The position numbers and the translations under genes are program-made. This document shows, one piece after another, positions 46,577 to 58,240 of a stretch of 64,000 nt of DNA. The notes under the pieces were generated by a model. It worked only from the letters and a program-made list of their open reading frames with translations. It ran no database searches and was not told the DNA's origin. Origin of the DNA: Icerya purchasi (Eukaryota; Arthropoda; Insecta; Hemiptera; Monophlebidae); contig CM077116.1 of the NCBI GenBank assembly GCA_039619475.1, positions 102,097,164 through 102,161,163 on the forward strand, read 5' to 3'. How positions within the stretch are numbered: the stretch's first letter is position 1; the number at the start of each line of letters is the position of its first letter.

Positions 46577-47066
46577 AGCTTACCTTGTCTGTCTGTACAA
46601 CCTAGTTTTCCTTCTAACCCCTGGTTCTTTGAGTTTCCTTCACTTCCCCGTTCCGTTGTCATTTCTATGATTCGCTTGCGTTTTGGCCATTCTGCTCTTC
46701 CTTCCTCTCGTTTTCCCTTTTCCCTTGTTTCTTCTCCAAATTGTCCTCTTCACCCTAATGAGGTGGCGAATTTCGACGCCAATCACATCTTTTTTGAATG
46801 TCCATCTCTTTCTGTTGAACGCGGTATCCTATATTCTTGTTTGCTGAAACTCAAGCTCCCCACTCCTTATTGTGCATCTTATATTCTGTCCTTCTCTTCA
46901 CCATCCATTATCTCATCCGTTAGTTCCTTTATATTGTCCATATCTGACCGAATCAAAATTTAACTGACGGCTCTTTTCTTTTTTGTTGTTTCTGGGTGTA
47001 GGTCCTTAGCTGACGTGCCCAAAGGGTGGATCTTAAAAAAAAAAAAAAAAAAAAGCTTATTTTGTC
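46577..47066 (+). mobile_element. Family X LINE 3' end inserted in the hAT element
   Basis: The insert (46590-47053) is flanked by AGCTTACCTTGTC (46577-46589) and AGCTTATTTTGTC (47054-47066), a 13-bp target duplication with two differences. Its 98-codon frame (46667-46963) encodes MIRLRFGHSALPSSRFPF, then CPLHPNEVANFDANHIFFEC, VERGILYSC and LKLPTPYCASYILSF, and ends ISDRIKI. The first block corresponds to the 'RLRxGHsxLp' domain after RNase H. The 3' UTR has TAGCTGACGTGCCCAAAGGG shortly before a 21-nt A-run. This is the best reference copy of the family in the window. Confidence 0.92.
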
Positions 47067-47660
47067 GAAATCTTTACAACGAAAAGCAACAACGATATTT
47101 ACTGCGAGAGACAGAATAACAGCTTTAAAAAGAAAACTAAATTTCTGGATTTCTTGCATGGAAAAAAACAATGTTGAATGTTTGCCATTTTTAAGTGAAA
47201 TCCTACAAGAAAACATGGTAGAATTACCAACTGAAATTTAAAACCTCATTAGTGAACATTTGACGAACCTGTTCGAATTCTGTTCAGAATACTTCCCCCC
47301 GATTACCGATAATGACATCGATCGGGTACAAAATCCATTTATCAATAAAGATAAATCTGAAACTCGTATCAATGCTGGAATATGAATCACTGATTGATAT
47401 TCAGAGTTCAACTGCTTTAAAGTACACATTTAAATCAGTGTTACTCCACGAGTTTTGGGTTAATATTAAAATTGAATATATCCTCAAGTAGCCAAGAAGG
47501 CTATTTTAACTCTGCTCCCTTTTATAACTACGTATAGATGTCAAACAGGCTCTTATGCATAAACGAAAAATAAATTCCGGAGTAAATTGGATGCTATTCC
47601 GGATGCATGCATATAACTGCTGGATATTGAACACTAAGTTTTAAAACGGTTATTAGTAAA
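47067..47660 (+). pseudogene. hAT transposase remnant (ZBED5/GTF2IRD2-like type)
   Basis: Across several plus frames: ITALKRKLNFWISCMEKNN near 47116-47172, then FPPITDNDIDRVQNPF near 47296-47340, LIDIQSSTALKYTF near 47391-47430, LHEFWVNIKIEYPQVAKKA near 47445-47503 and LPFITTYRCQTG near 47515-47550. These match the 'aFk-x-KL-x-x-W', 'PF', 'elidl-x-sd', 'FW-x-x-x-k-x-eYP-x-la-x-kA' and 'PF-x-TTYlCE-x-GFS' blocks of hAT transposases related to vertebrate ZBED5 and GTF2IRD2 proteins. Stops and shifts break the frame. The terminal FS-x-x-x-x-iK block is worn but visible as NKFRSKLDAI. Confidence 0.82.
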
Positions 47661-47940
47661 ACAGTGAAACAGTTTCATTCATTAAAATTAATTTGTTTAA
47701 AAATTTTTATTAAATAACTTTTATTTACCTATATTTGAAATTGTGATATCTTTTATTATAAGTTAATAGAATGCGGAATAATCGTAGTAAAAGTTGTAGG
47801 TAAAAAGAAAATAATCAAATTTTGTTTACATATCAACAATTACTTGTTAAGTTTTCATTTGGCATCAAAGGTTCCATAAAATAAAATTGATTTTATAAGG
47901 ATTCCGCGATCATAAAAGTTTGGGAACCGCTTCTATATAG

Positions 47941-48908
47941 CATTGACAAACAAAAACCAATGTGCTTCCGTTCATTTAACCCGACTCGTTCGGTGTTTGA
48001 TTATTTTTCCGTTTCATCATCCGTACTTGAACAATTTTCCAAAACTCTTTCACTGCTTTTTTTTTAACCTCCCCTTTTCTGTAGGTTTGTTAGGATTAAA
48101 TGCTATACCTAATTTCGGCGATTATTTGCAAGTTTGTCCTTTGCTGGTTCATCATTAATAGGCGCCATCTGTAGGGTCATATTACTAATTTTTCATTATT
48201 ATATTCCTCTGTCTTCAAGTTACAACTACTGTTATCCGTTGCGGTATAATTATCATATTAATAAACCGTTTTTACTTTTAATTTATTATTTTTCTGATAT
48301 TTTTTATGCTGAAAATTTCATTAGTCCGATCTTTAGCGTTCGATATTTTTTGTTTCAAGTTTCAAATCCAATATAAACCCCGTTATAAATATTAGTATAA
48401 TAAGTCAAAATTTTTACGAAGCAACGGAGAAAAAAAAGACAAATCACCTTCATACGCGAAATATATACTTTCAGAAATATCCTAGTTACTACCCTAGTCT
48501 ACATTTTTAGCGATATCTGTTACACGATATTAATTTTAAAATCCAATTAAATATAAGTAAAAAATGTTATATGCACAAATTTTGCATTGTAAGAATTTTT
48601 TCGAAAATGAAAAAGCACATAAAAGTAGAAATTAAAAACTAGTAATTATCGTACTTCAAATGAATTGTCCTTAATTAACGTGAATTTTATTTAATTTTCA
48701 CTTCCCAGTTATAATGAGGTAGCATTTAAATATGGAAATCTGAAATGAATGTCCACAAATGGTAATTTCGAGGATTTTTAGTAATAATTGTATTAATAGA
48801 AATAGTTTTAATGCGATATTTCAACTTGATTTTAATAAAAAGAAAAAAAAGAAAGATATGCCCAAATGTGGTCTTTCTCTTTACATATCCACAGGAAAGC
48901 TTTTTAAA
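47941..48908. other. Unassigned DNA
   Basis: No gene or repeat is recognised. The ORFs at 47943-48158 and 48134-48376 have no domain. Confidence 0.35.
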
Positions 48909-49021
48909 ATTTATTAAATATATATAAAAAACACGTATGACAGAAAATTGTCGGTTCTTTTTTTATATTTTTTAATAACTAATTTTTTGTCGTATGTGAT
49001 TTTTATGTATATTTAATAAAT
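48909..49021. repeat. Small fold-back element (40-bp arms)
   Basis: The left arm at 48909-48948 and the reverse complement of 48982-49021 match over 40 bp with about five differences. The arms begin ATTTATTAAATATA and end near a GACAGAAAAT-type motif. The 33-nt loop is T-rich. No ORF is present. It is consistent with a short MITE. Confidence 0.75.
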
Positions 49022-49940
49022 GTTAATACAGAAAATGGATACGAACATTTGTAATCTAAATTTGGAACTTATTAAAAGTAAATTTAAATCTAAAGCGGGT
49101 GTGTACGAAGCAGTTAATTTTTAAGTTATCGTAGATCTAGGATAAGTTTTTATCCTTTGAAGAGCGCTACATGGATTTCCCGGAGAAGCGTTTGTAGAAG
49201 TATCACCAGTTTTACTACCTTTCCTAAAAAAACATTCTTTTTTTTGGGGGAGGGGGGGGCTTTTCTTGAACGTTTCCTATTCACTCTGTGCAGCCTTGTT
49301 GCTATACTTTGGACAGATTTTTTTTTCTGAATTAAAATAAGTGTGTCTTCTCAGTTTTTTTCTAACTCCTCTATTGTCGGTGTGACGTTCCGGCGAAGTG
49401 AATTTTGAATAAGTTGTGAAATAACCGACGCGTGGTTTTTCTAGTGATTTAGATTACTTTTTTAAAACATTGTCGGGCGATGTTTTGCATCTAACTGAAC
49501 AGATGGTAATGAAACATCACTGTATTCGCGAGCCTTTACAAAGATTGTTTCGAAATGTTTTCTGTTTTTTTATAAGCGGTATTTTTAAGTTTTAAGTCAG
49601 ATTTTGAATTGCTTAATGTTAGAAAAAGTGCTTTTGACGTTTTTTTTTTGCTTTCGTGTCAGTATATTTAAGCTTTCGTAAACTATCATCTAATCGTTCC
49701 CATAGATCCAATATTATTATTGTCCATTGAACAACAAACAATGTCTCAAACTAACTTATTAATTATATTCTTTTAATGCATACCTGCGATCGTTATTAAA
49801 AAGAATCCGTTAAAAGTTTTATTATCATTTCTTTAAATGATCTTGTTATTACCTTGAATAACCCATTTTCATAAGAGACAGCGCCAACAACTGAAATTTC
49901 TTTCTCTTCACTTTATTTTGGCGACACAACAATGCCATCG
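49022..49940. other. Unassigned DNA
   Basis: Contains a G-run near 49246-49259 and T-runs. No coding motif is recognised. Confidence 0.35.
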
Positions 49941-50275
49941 AGTAGGGCAGGGCAGGGTCAATTGAGCATAGCAGTAAATTGAGCAATCGAACTATCTCGA
50001 AAACTACACACGTTGACTCATGAAATGGCGAATAGTAGCGGTCGTGGGAGAGGAACTCATCACACAACCGACACAGTAACGACTTGTCAAACGAGTGACA
50101 TATATGCACGTTTTGTTTATTTTGCGACGAAAAAGTACAAAATTAGTTTCGGTTCGCTTTTCCTTCTCTGTACGCACTAAAAATTATGCGTTTTCGATCG
50201 TGTATGTATTAAACTTTCATAAATCTATTGTACATGTATTTATGATGTCGGTAAATGATTTTGCTCTCATTCAAA

Positions 50276-50394
50276 CAGGTTTTTCATAGTCTCACTTTTT
50301 TTTCAAATATTTCTGTCGGGGCTAGTTGAGCAACAGTTGCTCAACTAGCCCCGACCGAAATATTTGAAAAAAAAGTGAGACTATGAAAAACCTG
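50276..50394. repeat. Nearly perfect 119-bp palindrome
   Basis: The left arm 50276-50334 and the right arm 50336-50394 are reverse complements over 59 bp with a single mismatch (CTGTCGG against CCGACCG) and a one-base centre at 50335. The inner 20 bp of each arm, GTCGGGGCTAGTTGAGCAAC, resemble the element's own terminal repeat and an inverted copy at 51627-51644. The outer part of each arm runs from a T- or A-run through TGAGACTATGAAAAACCTG. It could form a very stable hairpin. Confidence 0.95.
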
Positions 50395-50409
50395 TTATTT
50401 TAGGATGCG

Positions 50410-51172
50410 AACAGAAGTATTGCGCTTCTTCACAAGATACTTGGCTACGAAATAAGCCTGGAAAGACAAAATAACTATCTGCGATGTACCAAAAATTGTT
50501 ACAGATTCACCGCCCTTGAGTCAATAAACATCATGAATGGTTTTTAAAAGATGGGTATCTCCTCACTTAACGTGGACACTTTTAGTAAGGATGAGTTTTC
50601 ACCGTCATTTATAACCGATCATCCAGATCTGGGGTATGTCGTCCAGCTGGAAAAAGATCCTTCAGAGCGTGCATGCCAGTGAACCTAATAGCGCTACAAT
50701 TTCCACTAGTCAATCTGAAGAAGAAGCCGGTGGTACAACCTATAAAAAAAAAAAAGGTATAATTAGACTTATCTCAGGTATTTTCTCCAAAACTTGTTCG
50801 ACCATACTCAAACGCAGATCCAAAAAAGATGGACACACCTATCAGAAGAAAAGAGTCTATTCTAACAGGGACTCTAAAAAAAAAACACATTACAAGAGGA
50901 ATAAAACAAAAAAATTATTAAAAAAAGTTAAAAACAAAAGCGAAAGCTTGATAAAAAAAAAAAGAAGAAAGGTAATTTTAAAAACATTCTCTTTATTCAA
51001 GTGATGAAAACAATGTAGATAACTATACTTGCCTGGTTTACTATTCCAAAAGTTTACCAAGAGAAGAAGAGATCAAGTGCCAAGTTTGTGAGGAGAACGG
51101 GCAATACAAAATGTGAACCAAATGCTACTCTTACTTGTATTTGCATTAATTGCGACAGCGACAACGATGATT
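50410..51172 (+). pseudogene. Pogo/Tigger/jerky-type transposase C-terminus
   Basis: Blocks in order across frames: TWLRNKPGKTK near 50440-50470; ITICDVPKIVTDSP near 50470-50512; NIMNGF near 50528-50545; MGISSLNVDTFSKDEF near 50552-50600; and SFITDHPD near 50600-50625. The family form is 'pGk-x-iti-ydip-iv...NI-x-x-GF-x-x-x-GI-x-P-x-n-x-x-x-F-x-e-x-dF-x-x-s-x-vtd-x-p'. A 122-codon Lys-rich frame (50636-51004) follows, then REEEIKCQVCEENGQYK near 51060-51110, a worn 'ReeWI-x-C-x-x-C-x-x-WaH' zinc finger, and an acidic end. Frameshifts are present, and the catalytic DDE residues lie in the lost part. Confidence 0.82.
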
Positions 51173-51487
51173 AATTTCCTACGTCACATTAATGCATTTT
51201 TTTTGTTTATATTTAAACCGCTTTGATCATTCCATAACTGTAAATTTTAAATAGAAAGTCACTGAGTCTATTCCAAAAAGTTAAGCATATGAAGTGTTTC
51301 GCTTATGTTGATTATATTTTTAATATTTGAATAATAAGTTCTGTTTCACTATTATACCGCTAAAAGGTTATAAATAAAGAGTTGATCGTGAAATATCAAT
51401 TTTATTACATGCCTAGTAAATATTCAGGTCATTGCGTGGCTTAATTTTTTAATTGCTCAACTTATATCCTTGCTCAACTTACCCCTG

Positions 51488-51660
51488 TAGCTCTTAAACC
51501 AGATTTCTGAGAAATAATTTTTTTTGGAAACTTTTAAGAAGGAATAAAATACTTATCCCTCAAACAACATATCAAGCAACTTTCACTTGTCGTTTAGAAG
51601 CTATGACCGATTAAGTGAAAAATTGCTCAACCAGCCCCGCTCTAGCCTACATTACGCCAC
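51488..51660 (+). repeat. Extra terminal-repeat-like sequence beyond the pogo-like element
   Basis: At 51627-51644 the sequence TTGCTCAACCAGCCCCGC is the inverse of GCGGGGCTGGTTGAGCAA, matching the palindrome arm core TCGGGGCTAGTTGAGCAA at 16 of 18 positions. It could mark the right end of a second, overlapping element whose left end is the palindrome. Confidence 0.55.
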
Positions 51661-54600
51661 TTTTCTGATCCTAAAATAATCTTTGCAACATCTTCTGATA
51701 TACAGGAACTTTTCCAGTTTGACTGTTTTTAAAATGCTGACTTGAAAAAAAAAAGTTAAAATCAATCTTATTTAGTCCTAATCTGCCAACGCCATTGTTT
51801 AATTGAAATAACATGTTACCTTTACAACAACGATACGATAATGAATATGGCTGAAAAATTGAATTTTATTTATTCAAACAATCTTGTAACCATTTATTTA
51901 ATTTTCATTAAATAACAGATATATATATATATATATATATTGATATTATTTTTTTCGAGAAGGCGTCGCGCCTTCAGTTTTTCATCTGCGACTACTCCCG
52001 TTGCTTTCCCCGTTTGATACGCTACTGCGTTAATCAATTCTGAATATTTTAATTTTAATGGTTTGACAATCGCGTTTGCTATGCTATTGCACCGATGCGT
52101 ATTTATATATTGCTGTACTACTGTAGTAAAAAGTTTCTCGGAGTTTTTAGTATTTGTAGCTTTATTGATAATTGATTATTTTAAAACAAAATGTACATCA
52201 GCTGATGAAAATATTTAACATTAACTTCCCCTTTTAGGAAACCATATTTTCATCACACTTTTTAATATAAATGAAATTCAAAACCTGTCGCGGTATATAT
52301 ATGTATGTAAATATATATGTATGTATTTATTGTTGATGTATTAAGAGTATCGCGTCTTGAGTTTAAATATTTTTGCAAATTTTTTAAACAATATTACTTC
52401 TCATTAACTACTGCACGAGTAGATACGCTATTTCGTTACTCTGTTTACAGAAAGAGTATCGGTGAAGTAAATCATGGTCCCTCTACGACGTTCAATTATT
52501 TTTCGTTATTCGAGACTGATTTCGTAACCATTTCGGTAGAATTATGCCCGATTATTCAACTTTTTATGTATCCTGTATTATTATTATTTTTTTTTTTTTG
52601 TATAGATCCCCTGAACGCTCTTCACGGTGTAAATTAAATTCGTGATTATCACGACAACACAACTTTAATTCCTTACAAGTACGGTAGCAAAGAAAATTCC
52701 CTTGCGGACGATGTTGCAATAATCGTTTGCAGTTTTCCCAGTTTCGATAAAAGATCTGAAGTTTTTTATTAAAATATGAATCTGCAAAATTTAACAGAAC
52801 CGTGGTAGTTTTACGAAATTTATATCACATACTTGGAAAATTTGGACCTCTTTGTATTAGGAAGAAAAATTTTTTTTTTTTAATATAGAGATCCATAGAC
52901 GTGAACACTCGTGTTTTAACATACTTATTCTCACTTCCAACTTACGCTTCATTTCAAACAAGTTGCGTAATCTTTGTAACTAGTGGCGCAGCTGTTACTT
53001 TTGGAGGAGGTTTAAATGATCCTTTTTTTTTAAGCTGGTTTTCGAAATGAAACCAAAAAAAAATGGATTCTACGATTTAACGGGGGTTCGTTTTATTTGT
53101 TCGCTTAATAAGTTATCGCTTCATAGGAGGTTAGGAGTGCGCTAAACAATGCATAGTAATTAAACAACAGATTTCCGCTTAGGCGATAGGTTTTCAAATT
53201 TTCTGCGTAATGGTGATATTTTTTCATTGTTGACAGTTTTCATCATGTACCTTTATTTATTAGGCGCGTTTATTTTTATGTCGTTTAATAGGTACGATTG
53301 GTTTTGGAAATTTTATTTTCAGGTAATTAGTAATAATTAGCAACATGCCACGAATTAGACTATAAATAAATCGTCGTAATTCGCCGGATAACAAAGCGAT
53401 ACACGATACAATTAGTGCGGCACCGATTACTGATAATGATCAACATGTAAATAAACAAAATGTAAAGCCCCTATAGGGATTCGTTTTTGCCTCCTTCTAA
53501 TACTAGGTGCTTCGAATGTAATTTCATACCGGTTTTACTGGAGTTTTATGTTTTTCCAGTGTAAGAGAATAGCTCTAAAACTAGCGCCATGGCCTTTTAG
53601 CTCCATTTAAACTCGTTCTCTTCCATTCTAGCTGTGTCTTTGAGCTACAGGTGGGGAGTAAGCAGTGTTCTTTGTTTAAAGGCAGCATTATATACTAAAT
53701 TAGGCTGACGACTGTAACGTTCAACTTTTTCGACTTTGTTCAGTCGTGTTGTTTAATTCCTTTTTGGCTGCCGCTGTTAACGATTTCCAGTTTATAGTAG
53801 TACCGATGGAATGCCACGTATCCGGAGTTGCCCGTACACATCACCGCTATATTGTTTATATTGCAGCGATCGGAGAGTTATTATAGCTAGATTGAAATCT
53901 TATTCTGCCTTACGAGCGTGTCTTTTTTTAACGATTACATTCCACTCCGGCTGCATGATATGCGCCAATAAACTGTCAACAAAGGCAACGCGCATCTCCT
54001 CTTCTACATAACTTTTCCTATTAAACTTTGCGCTGAGTTATTCGATTTGAACGGACCGGCGCGATCGAGTCGAGAAATTCTGATCGTCTGCAAGCGGAAC
54101 TCGGGAAACTTTCTAGTAACGATAAAATATGTTTTTAGGCGAGTGTGAGATAAGAAGCCATCACGCGGACACATTAAACTCGTAACGAAATGATCAAACT
54201 CGTCGCGATAGCACGTGAATTTGTCGTTTACAAGTTGCCTTTCTTTAATGTTCCTACTGTCCTCCGGTTAAGTTTAATGCGAAACGAAAGAAATAAACAA
54301 GTAAAATTATAAAACACGGTAAGGGAAATGCGTGTTTTTCGGCTATCTGTGTGCCGCAAGAAAGAAGAAAATAAATAACAAAAAAAAAAAAAAAAAAAAA
54401 AAAAAAACTAGAAAAAAAACTTGATTTCTCTGCAATGATGAATTCCATTTTTAAATGACGGCAGGCATTTTTTCGATTTTTTCCTAGTTTATTTATTTCC
54501 TTTTTCTCAATAAAGATTTCTATAGTTGGAAGTCTTTCAAGTTAAACAGGTGTAGTTAATGTTGTAGAGCCTATTCAATTTCGGAAGTTGTGAGATCGAA

Positions 54601-55523
54601 TTGCATTTCATCGCTGTAAATAGGCTTTTAATCGGAAAAAGTAATGTAGGTTGCAAATTGGGAAGATATTCGTAAAAATATTTTTACCTTTAATTTCTCT
54701 CATCGATAAAAACGCGTGCCAATCAACTAGCGACTATTTTCCGTTTCGTTTAAGTATTCAACTTTTTCAAAGTGACCAGATAGTTTAGAAGCCGGATCAA
54801 AAAAAAAAAAAAATCAATTTAATAAAGTAAATAATAAAATTTAGAACTTGTTTTTACTTTTAAATATTATGTAGGCACACGCACAATTTCTTTAAGTAAA
54901 TAATCTGAGTGAGTTGTGGATTTGAAGCCATCACTGTCAGCAGATTCAATGTATACCAACATTTTCTTTTAAAACTGCAAATACGACATCTCTAATCTGG
55001 TAGTCGGAGGGTTACGGGGATCTTTACTTGTTACTGTTTTGGAATTTCGATATAGTTCGAGCTCTAAATAACGAGGGATTCTGAGTTTCCCGTGTATATT
55101 TTGCGGCGCACTGAACATACTTAAAAGAAACGATTAATTCGACGAAAGCAGTGCAAAGGAATAACTAAGATTGTTTTAGTGTTCAGCTCGATGAACAAGG
55201 AACCACATCTAACAAATGTTGCAAATTGAAGTGTTTTTAAGTACGTTTCTTATGAAAATCTTGCCTGCAGATTCCGAACAATAATAATTCACGGTTCTTT
55301 TAGGATTTCCGAAAATTTGTTCGCTATATATTACATTTCTCAGTATCAGGATGAAACTGACGAGATATCGTAGAAAAACTGTAATTCGATGAGACTACAT
55401 TATATACAAACACACACACTGCTCACAAGCGTATGCATAGCGCTGTATTATGTACCGTTGGGTCTAAATGTTTGTAGTGGGCTCGGTAGCTATAATTTCG
55501 CGATGTATCTAATTAAAGTTACT
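51661..55523. other. Unique and AT-rich DNA, no gene recognised
   Basis: A (TA)n run lies at about 51919-51940 and an A-run at 54379-54407. The interval 53610-54250 is GC-richer and non-repetitive. The ORFs at 52317-52637 and 53811-54011 have no domain. No element motif is found on either strand. Confidence 0.35.
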
Positions 55524-55800
55524 GGTTAGCGCCTCCCGGGGCACAGCGGGTGCTACTGGGCGCGTCTCTCGGATTGCTGATGAGAGAAAGACAATCAGAT
55601 ATGAAGGTTAGCTGCGAATAAGCCTCTTAGGTAAATAAGCAGTGACAACCAGCGGCAATGCTACCAGGATGAAAGGAGCTAGCCTTGGGAAAGCTAGATG
55701 GTAAAACCTTTCAATATCCATTGACGGCACTGTGTCAAGGCGAGTCTTCGCCGCCTTAAAAGCGAGGCCAATCCCAGGGTAGGGCAGACTCTTTAGCGCA

Positions 55801-56730
55801 GTGAACGCAACTGTCCTAAGAGAAGGTGACTCGAATGCAAACCCCCGAGAAGGCAAGAAGGAAACCACTCCGTATACCTATCCTCAGATAATCACATCAT
55901 ATACGGCGGAAAATAATATACAAATGGCCCTGAGTCCGGTGCAGCCCTTTAGTGGCCACAGAGTGCGAAGAATCTTACCGTCCGCTATTATTGTGAAAAC
56001 CCAATTTAGAATAGGAACGTGGAATGTGAGAACGCTATATGCTGCTGGAAAAATCCAAAATGCAATACACGAGATGGGACGACTTAAACTCGACATTATG
56101 AGTATGTGTGAGCACCACTGGCCTGGGAATGAAATAGTGCAATAAGAAAATGGAAATTTTTATTATTCAGGAACAGAGGATAGAATTCATAAAATGCCGT
56201 TGGTATCATAGTGGCACATAAGCTGGTAAGGCATATAATTAACTTTACACCAATATCGGATCGCATATTACTACTCAAAATGAAAGGAGCCCAATGCAGA
56301 ATTAATATCATACAAGTCTATGCCCCAACATCTGACTCAAGATACGATCAAGAAAGACAAGAATTATATGAAATAGTGGAGAAGATTATTAACAGACTCA
56401 AACCGCAAGATATACTCATTTTAATGGGGGATTTTAATGCGAAGGTCGGCAATTTCAGAAGAGGAAATGCAGTCGGTCCGCATGGACTTGGAATTAATAA
56501 TGATTATGGTGATAAATTATTGAAAAAAATAACTTGGTCGTTATGAATACATGGTTTAAGTTACCAAAAAGACGCCTTTATACTTGGAAATGTCTCCAAG
56601 ATAATAAGGAAAACATCATAAGAAACCAAATTGATTATGCCTTAGTTAATCACAGATTCAGAAATATGATCAAGTGAGTTAAAACATACCCTAGTGCAGA
56701 CATAGAAAGCGATCATAATTTATTAGTAGC
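55801..56730 (+). pseudogene. RTE AP endonuclease domain (frame-broken)
   Basis: FRIGTWNVRTLYAAGKIQNA starts near 56005 and holds the conserved Asn. IMSMCEHHWPG near 56095-56130 has the metal-binding Glu. INIIQVYAPTSDS near 56302-56341 and LMGDFNAKVG near 56422-56450 hold the catalytic Asp and Asn. NQIDYALVN near 56628-56655 and ESDHNLLVA near 56705-56730 hold the terminal Asp-His pair. Open segments are 55801-56145 and 56211-56546, with a stop after NEIVQ and a shift between them. All expected catalytic residues of an apurinic-type endonuclease can be seen, so the loss is by frame disruption rather than site mutation. Confidence 0.9.
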
Positions 56731-56929
56731 TAATATGCGGCTGAAATTTAAGAACATAATGAACGGGAATAATCAGTTAGTAAGAATGGAAAGAAAAAAT
56801 ATGGAAAAATTAGCTACAAAAATTATTTGATGATAGTCGAAAACCATTAGTAGTGGATACAACTAGTGCAGAAAATTATAATAATGTTAATGGTCCAGCA
56901 ATAACAAAATTAGCGCATTTAATAAGATC

Positions 56930-58240
56930 TATAATAATGGAGTAATCCCCACAGAATGGCTTAAAGCAACTTTTATTTTATTACCCAAAAAACAATTCGT
57001 AAAAGCATGTGAGGATTATAGAACAATATCCCTAATGAGTCATCTTTTGAAAATTTTTCCTACGTATAATTCATAATAGAATTAGAACTAAATGTGAAAT
57101 GGACCTTGATGATACGTAATTCGGATTTAGACAAAGAATGGGTACACGTGAAGCTTTATTTACTGTTAATACTATATTTCAAAGATGCCCCTGATATGAA
57201 AAGAGATGTCTTCTTATGTTTCATCGACTATGAAAAAAGCCTTCGATTGTGTGGTACACGAAAAGCTAATAGACATCCTGAACAGAATTGGTATTGATAA
57301 AAATTACTTAAGAATAATTAAGAATTTGTATTGAAGACAAACAGCTGAACTTGTTGTAGAAAAAAATGTGAAAATTGATTTTGAAATTAAAATAGGGGTC
57401 CGTCAAGGATGTATCCTCTCTCCATTGTTATTTGTCTCTGAAAGATACCAACATTGGTATTAGGATTAATGGCAGGGTAATCAATAATATCAGATATGCC
57501 GATGATACAGTCGTAATTTCAGATTCTATGAAGACCTTAGAAAAATTATTAGAGAAAATTAACAATACGGACTAACAATAAATGGAAAGAAAACGAAATG
57601 GATGTTTATAAGTAAAACAAATAATACTTACGGAAAATTGAGGGTAAATGGAAAAGAAGTGGAACGTGTTGAAAGATTCATGTATCTAGGCTGTCACATA
57701 ACAGAGACTTTAGATCCCGATTTTGAGGTAAAACAAAGATGTGCTTACGCAAAAACAGCGTTTACAAATATGAAGAATCTGCTATGCAATGACACTCTGA
57801 GCTTGTCAATCAGGCGAAATATGGTCAAATGTTATATTTATTCAATCCTACTTTATGTGATAGAGGCAACAACAACCCTTAACAAAAAGCAACTGGATAG
57901 GTATAAAGCACTAGAATTGTGGACACTTAGAAGGATGTTGAAAATACCTTGGACAGCAAAGATGACAAACAAAGAAGTACTTAAACGAACCAATACTGAA
58001 AGGACCCTTTATGTAAAACAATTAAACGACGCAAAATTGAATATTTTGGGCACATAATTAGAGGAAAAAAATATGCCATCTTACGTTTGGTCATAGAAGG
58101 GAAAATTCAAGGTAAAAGAGAGCCCGGAAGAAGAAAAACGGAATGGTTGGACAATATTAAGGACTAGACTGGACTTAGGAATCTCAATGAATTGATTAGA
58201 GAAGTGGAAAAGAAAACGCTTTAATAAAAGTAATCGTAAA
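56930..58240 (+). pseudogene. RTE reverse transcriptase and C-terminal domain (frame-broken)
   Basis: Blocks: WLKATFILLPKKQF near 56957-57000; a motif A region, FIDYEK then AFDCV, around 57221-57255, split by one extra A; GVRQGCILSPLLFV near 57398-57440 (motif B); and RYADDTVVISDS near 57490-57526 (motif C, YADD intact). A 151-codon frame (57602-58057) follows, with VERFMYLGCHITETL, MVKCYIYSILLYVIEATTTL and RRMLKIPWTAKMTNKEVLKR. The C-terminus reads EGKIQGKREPGRRKTEWLDN across a frame near 58095-58155. The order matches the RTE fragment at 18100-18875, but the sequence is a different family. Confidence 0.9.

Larger units (their letters stand above)
46260..47940 (+). mobile_element. hAT DNA transposon with terminal repeats and 8-bp target duplication
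   Basis: CTATATAG occurs at 46260-46267 and again at 47933-47940, an exact 8-bp duplication as expected for hAT. The left end reads CAGCGGTTCCTAAAG (46268-46282) and the right end, inverted, AAGCGGTTCCCAAAC, a typical hAT-like terminal repeat. Between them lies a decayed transposase C-terminal half (47067-47660). A family X LINE end (46590-47053) has landed inside. Without that insert the element would be about 1.2 kb, so it is also internally deleted: the BED finger and the first DDE residues are not found. Confidence 0.92.
49953..51487 (+). mobile_element. Pogo-like DNA transposon, internally deleted
   Basis: The left end, CAGGGTCAATTGAGC then AAATTGAGCAAT (49953-49988), and the inverted right end, CAGGGGTAAGTTGAGC then AAGTTGAGCAAT (51487-51452), form ~36-bp imperfect terminal repeats with the same internal spacing. 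A TA follows the right end. On the left an extra GGGCAGG lies between the repeat and the nearest TA, so the left boundary is uncertain. Inside are a 119-bp palindrome (50276-50394) and the C-terminal part of a pogo/Tigger/jerky-type transposase (50410-51172). The N-terminal DNA-binding and most of the DDE domain are missing. Confidence 0.75.

Noticed and set aside
52317..52637. 106-codon plus ORF as a gene
   Set aside because: Starts in a TA-rich microsatellite-like stretch and has no recognisable domain.
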